From contig NC_089274.1 of the NCBI RefSeq assembly GCF_963678975.1, positions 6,436,001-6,500,000 of the forward strand: DNA of 64,000 bases, in the 5' to 3' direction. Made by a program: the position numbers and the translations under genes. This document shows positions 15,473 through 27,104 of the stretch, piece by piece; the first letter of the stretch is position 1; every line of letters starts with the position of its first letter. Below the pieces are notes generated by a model. That model searched no databases and was not told where the DNA came from. It saw only the letters and a program-made list of their open reading frames with translations. Source of the stretch: Dysidea avara. Lineage: Eukaryota > Porifera > Demospongiae > Dictyoceratida > Dysideidae.

Positions 15473-16266
15473 GGGAGGGGAGGTTCCGGGGGGGTTCAGG
15501 AACTCCCCCTGTAATATTTAGACTTCTGCAAGCAGGATCCTAACACACCATTTAGTGTGGCAGGACAAAATGAGTGAGCAATATAGTGTAATGGCACAGC
15601 ACAACAATTGATAAAACTTACATTCATCTCTCAGGGAAGGATTTACAGAGGTAACATGAGCCCTCTTCAAAACTTGTTAAAAAGATCGATATACTCTAAT
15701 AGAGCAGTCAGGTATATACTCTAATAGAGCAGTCAGGTATACTCTAATAGAACATGCATTTAAATATCCATGTCCATATGAAGTTTTTCAGACATTCCAA
15801 CATTAAATGCAAAACTTAGCATGACCTTATACTGCTATAGCTTTGGTGTGCAGTGTTTAAAGATATAGAGCTCCAGTAATTTATCACTTGTGTTATGCAA
15901 AATGAATTCATGCTATGCATATTTGTATAGTTATATTGTTTTGATTTTCATTTGTATCAGTGGATTCATGGCTCCTATACCACAGTGAGATATAACCATC
16001 ACTTACAGATTACTATATGTGTCTCTATGTGTTATGCTGTCTGTTTCCACTAGGTGACTTTATCTAGTACTACCTTCATCCCAGGGGCACTTAATGCATC
16101 ATAATTAATGTACTTTTTGCATAAAATATAGCAATTTGCTGAGTTTTGATTTATTAAAATATTGAAAGTCTCTCAGCGGCTGGGGGCTGTGCCCCCAGAC
16201 CCCTGCTTCTAGTAACTCAATGCTGGTGCTGGAACCCCCCTTCAAAAAATCCTGGCTACGCCCCTG
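15473..16266. mobile_element. Possible hAT-like element with CAGGGGCGTAG ends
   Basis: The left end CAGGGGCGTAGGGAGG and right end CTGGCTACGCCCCTG are inverted. C/G-rich words next to both ends (GTGCCCCCAGACCCC) are typical of this repeat group. No clear 8-bp duplication flanks it (CTACAATA against CAATATAT), so the ends may come from two copies. It carries three tandem copies of the dispersed 20-base word at 15688-15752. Confidence 0.4.
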
Positions 16267-16799
16267 CAATATATGACCATGTACCATCCATAAACCATAA
16301 ATTGCATTTCAGACTTACAGTGAAGGGACCAAGCATGTTTTAGGTTATCAGTTTTGGAACAATTTAGTGTTCAGGGTTTGCTGCATGGGGGCTGTTTCTC
16401 CAGACTCCTGCATGCATGCACCTGTAACTCACTGCCAAATCTGGAAACCACCTTGGAGAAATCCTAGATCTCTGTCAGTTTCTCGCTATTTCTTCAGTTG
16501 ACTATACCTAGTTGTCGAGCTCCATTCACCTTCCTTCTTTCCTTTTTTTTGCAGATGGATATTACATGCTTCTTTCAAACATGCTTGCATGTTCATACTA
16601 CATGCAGGTTAGACATATAACATATACCTATGCATATCTATATTGGAAGGGATTGCTTTTAATGAATAAATGAAATGATATACAGTATAGCTACATGCAT
16701 TATGAGAACTGCAACTATACATGTCATGATGGCACATGCAATCGTATGATATAGAGCTATCACTGAGACTTTTGGCTAAACAGAATCATACATGTAGTC
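16267..16799. other. Non-coding stretch
   Basis: No exon. The block 16380-16475 is a diverged copy of the C-rich end of the preceding element. Confidence 0.45.
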
Positions 16800-16819
16800 C
16801 TAATTTCCCTCCTTTCCCA

Positions 16820-17955
16820 GTAGTGTTGTTCCAGTTCTCAGTACTGGAACTAACAGTTCCAGCCCTTTTTATTCCAGTTCCAGTTCTAGAATTATAGAGC
16901 TGGAACTGGAACAATAATTTTGCTTTCCTTAAGACTGGAACTAGAGCTATAATCTTGCTTTCCTCAAAACTAGAACTATAAAGAAAATTTATCAAGTACT
17001 GGAACTAATACTGGAACTGGAATTGGTCTTAACCATACAGTGTTTGCCAATGAGATTTTATGCTCTTTACAAGACCAGAATGTTATATCTACTGACAAAA
17101 ACACACAATGTAGTGCTGTACGTACTACAACCGTGTATGCAAATGCTAAAACACTGTGTGAAACAAGTGATTAGCTATAATATTAGAAGAGAATGCCAAA
17201 TGCAATGCTGGCCCAGTCACATTGGTATGTCTGGTTCAGTGTTTGATAACTAGATAACTACAGTATTAGCTATACATACATGAAGCAATTAAACCTGACA
17301 AGACTATAGCATATATAACTTAATAGTGGGTGTCCATAGTTTATTTTGGGCTATTGGTAATACTTAAGTTAAATAAGTGTTATAGAAATTGAAGAAAAAT
17401 TCTAAATGTCGTAGTTCCTGAACTGGAACTAGAACTGTAATACTAAAGGTTATATGGTCCCAAAACTAGAACTGGAATTGTAATTTTAAAGATTATATGG
17501 TTCCAAAACTGGAACTAGAATCAGGGCTGCCCAGAGAAATTAAGGGGCCTAGAGCAAAGAGTTAAAGTGGGGCCCCAGAGGCAAGGAGGTTTCCATTTTG
17601 AATCACAACTTCACCCAAGCTGTAAGTTGAAGACCAAAAAAAAAAAAAAAAAGGTCATGACCAAACAATGACAATAACTACCCCTCACCAACCATATCTC
17701 CCCCAAACAATGACAATAACTACCCCTCACCAACCATATCTCCTTATCTATAAGCTTGCTACACTTCTCCTCTACAGAATACTGTGACTGCTCTATCTGA
17801 CTGCTCTATTAGAGTATATCGATCTTTTAAACATGCACTGAGATATTCAAGGGGCCCTTTCAGGCTGGGGTCCGGGGCATTTAAAATGCCCCAGTCCCCC
17901 CCCTGTGGGCGGCCCTGACTAGAACTGTAATAACTAGCTGATACTGGAACAACAC
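16820..17955. repeat. ACTGGAACT-type minisatellite, interrupted
   Basis: Irregular tandem repeats of TGGAACT/TAGAACT words occupy about 16830-17015 and 17405-17521, and resume at 17918-17950 after a hAT-like insertion. They occur in both orientations, so the block can fold. The short frames here are repeat translations. Confidence 0.75.
17522..17917. mobile_element. 396-bp non-autonomous hAT-like element, copy A
   Basis: Termini CAGGGCTGCCC and GGGCGGCCCTG are inverted and flanked by ACTAGAAT/ACTAGAAC, an 8-bp duplication with one change. It is inserted into the ACTGGAACT minisatellite, so it is younger than that array. The interior matches the element at 41493-41857 almost throughout and includes copies of the dispersed 20-base word followed by ATCGATCTT. 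Confidence 0.85.
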
Positions 17956-17985
17956 TATTTCCCAGTTTAATAGCCAATTGATACT

Positions 17986-18235
17986 GGCCACTCCATTTGA
18001 TAATTATGTTTCTGGTCCACCGCCCGCATCCTTGACTGCTTTATTAGAGTAATCGACTGCTCTATTAGAGTATCTCGATCTTGTATGCAATTTCTTGAAG
18101 GGGGGGGGGGGGGGGGGGGGGGAATTTGCCCCAAATGCCCCATCCTGGATCCGCCATTGAATATTATTATTGAATAATGAGCCACATGGGAAAAACTACA
18201 TATGAGTCCTCGGTCACATGTGACCACAAAACAGG
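17986..18235. mobile_element. Fragment of a repeat with the GGCCACTCC...GGTCC end block, plus poly-G
   Basis: The block GGCCACTCCAATTGGTAATT (here with TTTGA) followed by ATGTTTCTGGTCC occurs here, at about 21474-21506 and inverted at 27516-27559. Downstream come two copies of the 20-base word and a run of 23 G (18100-18122), then CCTGGATCCGCC, a hAT-like end. Confidence 0.6.
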
Positions 18236-18738
18236 GCTAGTGAATTAACACCTGTGTGGGCATGGCAAGGAAGTGTTGAAGAGAGTACAAAAAATAAGTA
18301 TATGCATGCATGTACATTAAACTAACAAATAAAGTCAGCCTGCATGGGAAGGAGAACCATACACTCATAGCAATTCCAAGCCATACTGAATACTCTTGGG
18401 AAACTGTAATACACAGCCATGAAGTGTCATCCAAACTTTCTGTAGTGCTGCTTTTGACACTAGTGTATCATAGTGTATAAAATATAACAGGTTCCATAAA
18501 CAAGCTCTCTAACCTATAGAAATGGTGATAGTTACCCAAAACACTAACTTTGAGAGTTTTGCAATAGTTGCAAATGTTCAAGCAATCCAATTCTGTTAGC
18601 TAACAGTTGCTGATACTCTCTGCCTTGTTCTGTTGATGTAACCTGGCTGACTGAAGTTGGTGTTCTGAATCCAATGGACAGGTAAGACAATTGAATTAGT
18701 GGCAGCATTATAAATAACAATATCTAGACAATTCACCA
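18236..18738. other. Non-coding stretch
   Basis: No feature recognised; it may include the decayed 3' end of the LINE remnant that follows. Confidence 0.45.
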
Positions 18739-19347
18739 TCACAGCTGGTAGAATTGTGGCAGGGATGCTAAACACTGCAGCACCAAATTATTCCGGTAAG
18801 TGCATGGTGACAAAGCCACTGGGCAGCCATTCAAAACATGGGCAGTAGTGAGACATGGGGAATCACATAAGACACAACATGCACTGCACTGGATATTCCA
18901 TCTACGTAAATTAACAACAGTTGGAAACATGACAAATGAAGCCTGTAAAAGAAAGACTAATGGTAAAGCTATAGGCAGCCATTAAGATGAAGTAATCACG
19001 GTCTTGCTCTTGCATAAATGTTTCCCTAACTGAAATGCAGATGTAAGCTCAACTCATGGAGTTGAGGGTCAGAGGAAGCACTGACACAAGAAAGTAGATT
19101 TAGTTAGATATATAGGACACACTGGGACAGCAAACTCCCAAGTAATAAAGAATTACTCTGGTGGCAGGAGATGTAGCCACTTCTTCAAGACCATAGATTC
19201 CATCTTTGGTATATATAGTACTGTAGATTGTGTAACTGTATCAACACTCAGGTGGAAACACAGAAGGGAAAGAATATAGCTATAATTTCTGTAGATCCAA
19301 AGTTTGTATTTTCCATGGACAGACAAAGCATCAGTTGCTGCTAACAA
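18739..19347 (-). pseudogene. Non-LTR retrotransposon (LINE) C-terminal remnant
   Basis: Two minus-strand frames are separated by disruptions. The upstream part (19347-19153) reads GKYKLWIYRNYSYILSLLCF ... VLKKWLHLL, matching the region after the reverse-transcriptase palm. The downstream part (18930-18739) reads NLRRWNIQCSACCVLCD ... TTAHVLNGC ... YRNNLVL, the CCHC-like C-terminal zinc motif of many LINEs. The frame breaks and missing N-terminal parts show a dead, truncated copy. Confidence 0.65.
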
Positions 19348-19639
19348 TTCCGTGAGACGTGCTATGATTCACTTATTTGCTATTTTCTTAGTAGCACTTA
19401 TCAATAAGTTAGCCCAAAAACTTTGTGTCTCCTTCTATAATTGATCTAGTGGTGCCCTTTGATAAAGATTAAATTATTGCTAGGTGTCTGGATTCAGTGG
19501 AATGGAATGGTGGAATAGAATATTGGACTAGAATGGAACAGTAGTTAAGTAAATTCACTTAGTGGTCACCTCTTTATAAGACCACCTTATAGCAAAGACC
19601 ACCTCTTTATAAACTTTAATGTCTTAGACTAGTGTTGTT

Positions 19640-20190
19640 TTAGAGTGTATCCCCATAGGACGGTCTTATTGATGAATTGTGCACCACGTGTTATACCTAG
19701 AAAAGCCAGAGTGAGTGATTTATGCATGATACAACAATACTCCCATACAACTGTACAAAAAGATGTGTCCAGAAAACCAAGCAAGCAACTAAAGGAGCTA
19801 ATATCTGGTGAAGCCAAGAAATGTTATTACAGGCAACTAACTACTTACAGTATAATGTATCCTTTATCATTGATCCTTTATCACTGACTCGTGCAGTCTG
19901 ACTGCATTCCCCTTTTAACTCTAATTTACTAGTAAATTGGTACCTTTTTCAATAGTCATTGTAGAGGAGAAAAATGTGGCCAAATCACTAGCCAATTAGA
20001 GTTACAGGGAATTAATTAGGAATGCAGCAAGTCTGCACGAGTCAATGATAAAGGACCAATTTTTTATAAATTATAGTTAGTTGCCGGTATAACATTCATT
20101 ATTTGGCCTCACCAGATATTAGCTCCTTAGGTTGTCAGTTACTTTTAGTTCATGGACATGTCATTTTTGTTCAGCCAAGCTGTTTTTGAG
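19640..20190. mobile_element. Decayed copy of the long-palindrome family
   Basis: Inverted around about 19965: GAGCTAATATCTGGTGAAGC near 19797 faces CACCAGATATTAGCTCC near 20112, and TTTTAACTCTAATTTACTAG faces CTAGCCAATTAGAGTT. These same words occur in the fresh palindrome at 25969-26781, so this is an older member, nested in the 19482-21158 element. Confidence 0.65.
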
Positions 20191-20204
20191 GGGGATCTGT
20201 CACA

Positions 20205-20900
20205 GAAAATTGGTCCGGGCAAAAACAGTCCAGCCGGACCAATTTTGGATACCAAAACTGGTCCGGCCAGACTGATTTGTTGACAATTTGGTCTGGCCGG
20301 ACTAGTTTTGGTATCCAAAATTGGTCTACCCTGACCAAAAGCGGTCTGAGCTTAGCTATGCGTGCAAATTTGATTATATACAGGAGATATCACCTATATA
20401 CAACATACACCAAGGTGTGGCTCAGCCATGAGGTAAGTCAGTCTGTATGCTTGCAATGGATGGCTAACTTGCACCAGCACTGCAACTCTTTTACTAACCG
20501 GAAAATATGTAACTGAAAAATTGGTCTGGGTAAAACTAGTCCAGCTAAACCAAAACAATTTATAACTGTATATACCCCAAATCTGGAAAGCAAAAGAGCT
20601 TAACTAATCCGGCCAAACACCTGCCTGTGGGTCAAGCTAATATGCATCCAGTGGTATAAGCTCCTGCTTCGTCCAGACCAGTTTGGTGAACAAAACTGAT
20701 AGCCATATACTGCATGTAGTTTGGTGCCAAATTGGTGGACTACATTCCAAAACTCACACTAGACCTGAAAATTGGTTTGGCAGCCCCTGGTTTGACCCTG
20801 ACCAATTTTGTTTGGGCTGGACCAGTTTTGGATGCCAAGAATGGTCCAGCCAGACCCTTGACCAAAACTGGACTGATTTTTGTCCCAGACCAAATTTTGC
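20205..20900. repeat. CCAAAACTGGTCCGGCC-type repeat cluster
   Basis: Words such as GGTCCGGCCAGAC, CCAATTTTGGATACC and GACCAGTTTTGGATGCC recur in both orientations at 20205-20345 and 20515-20900. They are self-complementary and form short hairpins. Frames through the cluster are repeat translations. Confidence 0.65.
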
Positions 20901-21158
20901 ATTATAGATCACTCTGACGTTTCTAGGCATGTGGCACACTACTGATCAATAAGTGGGGATACACTCTAAAACAACAAGATTGCAGCAATTTAAATATTAA
21001 AGGTCTTTACAAAGAGGTGGTATTTGTTAGAAGGTGGTCTTTATAAAGAAATGACCACTGTATGTGAAATTACCTAATTACCGTTCCATTCCACCATTCC
21101 ATTCCATTCCACTATTCCATTCCAGTCCACCATTCCATCCCACTGAATCCACACACCC

Positions 21159-22320
21159 ATCATTGTCTGCTGAAATTAGCTAAACAGTTTTTTCTCTCTC
21201 AGTTCTAGCTAGTTCAAATCACTTCTTCAACATATATGATATTATTATTATTATTATTGTTTACTGAGCAGTCAGCCCTGCTGGTGTGCTCAAGAATCAC
21301 ATAAACACAAACACATTAGGTACAATAATATGATTGGAGTCTAGTTATAAATAGATCAGTATCTGCAATTTCAATTGCATTAGTTGGTAGTATAATAGGA
21401 GACGCTAAAAAGTTTCACGTGGCCAAACTGTTTTCCCTGTTGCCAATAAATTAATAATAGCTCGAATATTTAAGGCCACTCCAATTGGTAATTATGTTTC
21501 TGGTCCTTTGAAAATCAGTTGTAGGTGCGGGCGGGCGGAATTCAGCAACAAAGCAACAATGAAGTGACTGATCAATTAGAGTATCGCCATTATATTTTAT
21601 TTATTTATTATCAAGACTCACGGTAGTGAGTCGCGCGGCCAAGAAACTACAAAGCGCACGCCCAATTAAAAGACGCGCGGCCACTACTGTGAGTTATTTA
21701 CGTGTAGGGCCGGTTTCGCAATATTAGTCCTAAATTACGCAACATCTCTCAATAGATTTGTATTGCGTTACGTCAGTGATAAAAAAATCTTTAGGAGTCG
21801 TCATAGTTTTCTTGCGACCTCGCTAAAATAAAAAAGTAACCATCGCAAAATAAAAAATAGGCGTATTTCACTTTATTTCTCTACCTTATGTTACACCTAC
21901 TGTCACGTTATACCAGTCAACATAGTCGTGTTTGTATAGTCCATCTAGCACTGACATTATCCAATCCTGGTTTGCCTATACGCGTATTTTCTTCAATCAA
22001 ACCTCTAATCCCTACAATAACTTTTAAAGACACGATGTGGACACAAACTCTAATGCCTGATAAACAAGTTGTGACAGCGTGCTGAACCGTAAGTTCCCTA
22101 GGGATGGCGTTTTAAGCAGAAATCTTTTAAATTCCATTTAGTACCACACCCCATGCGAGCGTTTATAAATCGCCAGTTGTCTTATGGTTTGAAGAACAAA
22201 ATCACTAGCGAAGGTGCTTTAGCATACTCTTCAATTCTCTATTTACATGTAATTTTTAATAGATTAACCACAAAGGCCGGTAAGGTGAATACAAAAGGTA
22301 ACAAGCCTTTAGGGGTTACC
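21159..22320. other. Non-coding, repeat-derived
   Basis: Contains an ATT triplet run at 21241-21259, the GGCCACTCCAATTGGTAATT block at 21474, a 20-base word variant near 21567, and GC-rich words CGCGCGGCCAAGAAACTAC near 21634 that resemble the outer arm of the 25969-26781 palindrome. No exon supported. Confidence 0.5.
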
Positions 22321-22333
22321 ACCTCTATGTAGC

Positions 22334-22585
22334 GTGTACCATGTAGCTTGTGTTGTGGCTTTCATTAAGTATTATGCACACACAAATGGTGCAACAAAAT
22401 TTTGTAATGGATTGCTCAAATGTGGTTCGTGGTGTTGTGGCTCGAATGTGTTTCGTGGTTTGCCAGTGACCATGTATGAGTTGGGGTTGTTCCACACAAC
22501 TTACACAATATTCAAATTTCATGATGGCCATGATAATTTCTTGCCATATGGTAAACATACAACAATGTGTAACAACGTTAATTAA
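22334..22585 (+). other. Open stretch of doubtful coding status
   Basis: 83 codons open on the plus strand with a Cys-rich part (FCNGLLKCGSWCCGSNVF), and 88 codons open on the minus strand across the same bases. No splice signals or upstream exon decide it. It lies just beyond the 3' end of the candidate gene at 22590-24566. I would not annotate a protein. Confidence 0.2.
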
Positions 22586-22589
22586 CATC

Positions 22590-24566
22590 ACATCAAGACT
22601 TGACTAAAAATAGTTCCAACAATAGTGATGATTTCTTGTATGTCAGCATGACGATACTGAGACCTGTAAAAGAATAAGCAGGCACTGAAGTTAACCTTAA
22701 ATTAAACACTCATGCAACTGACCTGGAACATCGGTCGCAACACCAAAAACACTTGTTTCGATATCTGATGACACAATCCAGCAGGCACTGAATTAAAAGA
22801 GAATGTACAAAAAATCAATATGCCGGGCTGTGTCAATAATAGCATGGATAATCAAAATAAACAAAAATTATATCCCAGGCTAAGTGAATGAATAACATAA
22901 CTGTTGGGTAAGCATGTTAAACCAGAACATTAGGACATTAGTCAAACCAGGACATTAGTCAAACCAGAACATTAGGACATTAGTCAAACAAAAGTACGCT
23001 ATCACAACTTGGTCATAATACAATGTTTGTACCACTGGACTTCACACTGGTTGCCCAAAAATTGTGCCATTCCGGGACAACAGCATAATATTATGAAACA
23101 AATAGTTACTACAACACAGAAGGCTTACTGTTGCACTGTCTACACTGATATACCATAATTTTAAAAACATAACAAGTGGGCATTAAATACAATACACTTA
23201 ACATCTGGGTACTAGGAAAAAATCACTAACATCACAACATGTAAACTGACCTGGAAATTAACACCCTTGATGCCACTACAGTCTACACTGGATACTTGTT
23301 CGAACCCATCAACACTATGCCTGATACATCTGAGTAGATTGACCTGCAAATTCACATCACTAGTATACAGTGATAATTGATAACTACAAAAACAACAATT
23401 GCAATAATACAATTCTTCTGTACGTCAACTGACCTGAAATTCATGACACTCAATACCGAGACCTGTAAAAGAATGAGCAGGCACTGAAGTCAACCTTAAA
23501 TTAAACACACATGCAAACTGACCTGGAACATCGGTCGCAACACCAAAGACATCTTCTGATGAAACAATCCAGCAGGCACTGAATTAAAAAGAGAATGTGC
23601 AAAAAATCAATATGCCAGGCTGTACCAATAAAGGATGAATAATCAAAATGAACTAAAAAAAAAATATCACATATGGTTAAGTGAGTAACATAACTGTTGG
23701 GTAAGCATGTAAACCAGAACATTTGGTCATTAGTCAAACAAAGTACGCTATCACAAACTGGTCACTGATAATTGATAACTACAACAAGAACAATTGCAAT
23801 AATACAATTCCTTTGAACGTTAACTGACCTGAAATTCATGACACCTGTATCTTTGTTCCTGCATGGTCTCAACTTACATACGTACCATGATCACATTCAA
23901 CTGCTAGTGGATAAACCGGTATGACCAGATGGCCTGCAAAAACCAACAAGCAGGCATTAAATACAATACACCTAAAGCCTGGAATATGAAAAATATTATA
24001 TAAGCACTATTCCACACTGATATAATAATAAATTATAGGATGTTGTGGAACTTGCCTAAACATGTAAACTTGAACATGAGGACAACTACATAATCTGGAC
24101 ACTTGGAATTGTCCAATACCTGATGAACCGCAAGTAGGTACTAATGACATTCACTTCAACATTTTATCCCAGCTGGGTGAATCTCTTGTAACTGAGTAAA
24201 AAGGTGTTTATTTTCCACCTGCAACCAAAGTTCTACATTTCCGTGGTTGGGTGTACATAAACGGCTGACCTGGAAAATCAGTATGCCATAGGGATATGGA
24301 AATGGTTCCTTTCCTTCTGTTGTGACATTACTTACAGCTGACTGGTAAATGATCATCGATGTCCCCATGGACCCCAACAATGAGTATACCAATAACTTCA
24401 CAAGTTGGAATGAATTTCCTTTCAACATGTGGTGGAATGAATTTCCTTTCAACATCTGGTGGACAGGTCCAAAAACCCTATCGCACAAACACGGTGAATC
24501 AGTGTGTGGCGATGTGACACGTTGCACAAACTTCACTCCTCGTTTCGTTAGCATCAAGACCGGCAT
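22590..24566 (-). CDS. Candidate multi-exon gene with duplicated exon modules, unidentified
   Basis: Exon-like blocks on the minus strand are joined by repeated CAG|GTCAGT-type donors. The upstream block 24566-24259 is open and ends GILIFQ. A block at about 23932-23885 reads HLVIPVYPLAVECDH. Two paralogous exons, 23578-23523 and 22787-22723, read ACWIVSSEDVFGVATDVP and ACWIVSSDIETSVFGVATDV(P) in one frame. Each is followed by a related short exon: 23462-23434, GLGIECHEFQ; 22663 onward, GLSIVMLTYK. Another block, 23370-23265, ends GIKGVNFQ. Flanking introns are duplicated too (22653-23010 resembles 23450-23755; 23371-23448 resembles 23765-23850), so the locus grew by tandem duplication. A second frame is also open across the paired exons, so the frame is not settled. 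No known domain recognised. Confidence 0.35.
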
Positions 24567-25258
24567 ATGTCATAGAGTCCCTCAGTATTCTTGACTCTTA
24601 CTTTTTCAAGCGTTGCTCAAGCGATGTAGTTTCTCACGAGGGGCTCGAGTTTCTCAGTAAAGTCGAGCCGATTAAAGTACGCCTCACCATCCAGTTACAT
24701 TCTTAAAGCATTCAATTTAAAACCACGTATCACGAGTGTCCGCTTAAGGTAATTAGGGACTTTCCACGAGATTTCCCCTAAATAGATCACGTGTTAGTTG
24801 TCAATCTGGTGGTATACATGGTTCAACAATGCGGTAAGTGTACTTTATTATAGTATAAGCTGTCAATGAATAATCGTTTGTGCACTGCTAAACTAAGTTA
24901 TTTTTGTGTGATAAGCATGCTTGAGGAAGGGTCTGGGGGACGAGACTAATGTTTTGACAGCAGTTGATGATGGCCAGGCAAAGAACTGCGAGAAGAACTA
25001 CTATGATAGTATGATAGTAGGGAAAAATTCCCACCCCTATAGCTCTGCCTAGGGATATTAACTAGCATTATCTACAGCTACTGTATGTTGCTGATATGTA
25101 CATTCAGGCCAAGAATAAAGGTGAAAGTGGTAGTAAGGCTCAATCCTATTATTCTGCCTAACAGGCAAGGGAGTCTGAGACTGTGGGGGCATGCTCCCTC
25201 AGGAAAGTATAAGTACTACAACTATTTTGTTTTAATTGCTTCATCAAGTATAAAAATT
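24567..25258. other. Non-coding spacer
   Basis: Would hold the promoter of the candidate gene to its left. A C-rich repeat end (GTGGGGGCATGCTCCC) occurs near 25183. No exon. Confidence 0.45.
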
Positions 25259-25620
25259 TCAGTCAAAAGGTGATGATTGAGCTCTGGTCTTATGCACTGG
25301 TTGGAGTGGTTGTATCGATACTGCACTGTGACATCCTTGAGGGGTTAGTGCTGGCATTGTCCATGGCAATGCTATTTCATCTCCCCGAGTCTTGATGATT
25401 GAGTCCTCCATTCCTTTCTCTGCTGCTCCAATCCTGAAGTTGTGACCACGGTGACAATCGAGGCTCTGGTCTTGCATCTATACTGTACTGCAACACCCTT
25501 GAGGGGTTAGTACCGGCATTGTCCATCGCAATACTGTTCCATCTCCCAAATACAAGTCTTGATGGTTGAGTCCTCTATTCCTTTCTCTGCTGCTCTAATC
25601 CTGAAGTTGTGACCAACATA
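25259..25620 (-). pseudogene. Tyrosine-recombinase remnant (DIRS/Crypton-like), tandemly duplicated
   Basis: The minus-strand reading GHNFRIGAAEKGMEDSIIKT (about 25448-25389) resembles the GHSFRIGAAT...G..D..IK.LGRW motif around the catalytic His/Arg of retroelement tyrosine recombinases. The frame decays after it, where GRW.S.AY should follow. The same segment is repeated immediately beside it (25281-25447 and about 25460-25613). Only the C-terminal scrap is present. Assignment rests on the motif alone. Confidence 0.45.
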
Positions 25621-25968
25621 TTAAAAAATGGTTATGACATGATAAATGATTATGATGATAACAATTACAAATGTATTTATAGTTGTGTAGCAACTGTAAA
25701 CTAATTAGGCACTTGCAAGTTTAATTAGGTGTCTGAAGCATTTAACATGCACAGATATGAGATATATTCATCACGTGCAGGCAGTAAAGATAAATTTACT
25801 CTAATAGAACAGTCATACTACACCGTAAATTCATACTTCCAAATTTATGGTGTTATGAAACAATCATTATTATGTATGGATTTTACTGACTCTCCAAGAT
25901 AATATTCTGCATTAATGTTAATTGCTCATTTCCAAAAAAATTACCTTTCACTGACAAAAATGAGTGAT

Positions 25969-26781
25969 ATCCACCCCAAAAACACCTTCGCTGTAAAAAA
26001 GGCGCGCCCAAGAAACTACAAGTACCTGGAACCCAATGTAAAAAACAAAAAGAAAAAACAGCTTAGCTGAAGTGAAAAGTAACTGGTAACTTAAAGAGCT
26101 GATATCTGAAGCGGCCAAGAATACAATTACTAAAGTTTAATCCATGCAAGAACACCTTGGCTATAAAACAGGTGTATACATGAAAGTAACTGGCAACTGA
26201 AATGGCTGATATCTGAAGCGGCCAAGAATGAATGGTCATATACAACTAATTCAAAACTTTAACACTGAACCTTTATAATTCAGCTGTGTTCTATATTCAC
26301 TCTTGCTGCATCGTAAAGTAATTTCTTTTAACTCTAATTGGCTGGTAATTTGGCCGCCTTTTTTTGCTCTATTATACTGACTATTAAAAAAGGCGGCCAA
26401 ATTACCAGCCAATTAGAGTTAAAAGAAATTACTTTACGATGCAGCAAGAGTGAATATAGAACACAGCTGAATTATAAAGGTTCAGTGTTAAAGTTTTGAA
26501 TTAGTTGTATATGACCATTCATTCTTGGCCGCTTCAGATATCAGCCATTTCAGTTGCCAGTTACTTTCATGTATACACCTGTTTTATAGCCAAGGTGTTC
26601 TTGCATGGATTAAACTTTAGTAATTGTATTCTTGGCCGCTTCAGATATCAGCTCTTTAAGTTACCAGTTACTTTTCACTTCAGCTAAGCTGTTTTTTCTT
26701 TTTGTTTTTTACATTGGGTTCCAGGTACTTGTAGTTTCTTGGGCGCGCCTTTTTTACAGCGAAGGTGTTTTTGGGGTGGAT
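25969..26781. mobile_element. 813-bp near-perfect palindrome (396-bp arms, 21-base spacer)
   Basis: Every base from 25969 to 26364 that I compared is mirrored at 26386-26781 about a centre at 26375, and identical 60-residue frames exist on both strands (26063-26245 and 26505-26687). Outer ends are ATCCACCCCAAAAACACC and its complement. Each arm has an internal duplication: GCTGATATCTGAAGCGGCCA occurs twice. A decayed relative lies at 19640-20190, so it is a repeat family and not merely a local event. It has no coding capacity and no obvious target duplication. Confidence 0.85.
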
Positions 26782-26867
26782 TATTATTTACCTATACTGT
26801 ACAACTTCAGAAATGAAGAAAAATGTACAGACAAATCATAAAAAAATAATTCAATACAATAAGGAAA

Positions 26868-27104
26868 TTATAGTTTAATTATAGATTTAAATACTTCAAG
26901 TGAATTAGAGTCTTTAGCTAGGTTAGGTAAATCATTCCAAAGTGAAATTGTTGCTGAAAAAAATGAGGACTGATATGAGGACTTTGATGCTTGCAATGAT
27001 AGGAGGTTAAAAGGATGATAATTTCTTGTACTGGAATATGTTGCAAAGTTAGTATACAAATCAAATGGGATATCAATTTCATTGTGGATAATTTTGTACA
27101 TCAT
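26868..27104 (-). pseudogene. LINE reverse-transcriptase C-terminal tail
   Basis: 78 codons (MMYKIIHNEIDIPFDLYTNF ... ISLWNDLPNLAKDSNSLEVF) match the common C-terminal end of jockey/CR1-type non-LTR ORF2 proteins (YKI.N ... FF..TI.LWN.LP ... SL..FK). It is a 5'-truncated copy with no palm domain in frame. Confidence 0.75.

Larger units (their letters stand above)
19482..21158. mobile_element. 1.7-kb element with about 180-bp terminal inverted repeats
   Basis: The left arm (19482-19660, GTGTCTGGATTCAGTGGAAT ... TTTTAGAGTGTATCCCC) is matched in reverse at about 20953-21158. The right arm carries a longer ATTCC pentamer run. No transposase is visible. The interior holds a decayed palindrome (19640-20190) and repeats built on TTGGTCCGGCC. 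Confidence 0.75.

Noticed and set aside
26063..26687. Two identical 60-residue proteins on opposite strands
   Set aside because: They are mirror images of one palindrome, with no start context or domain.
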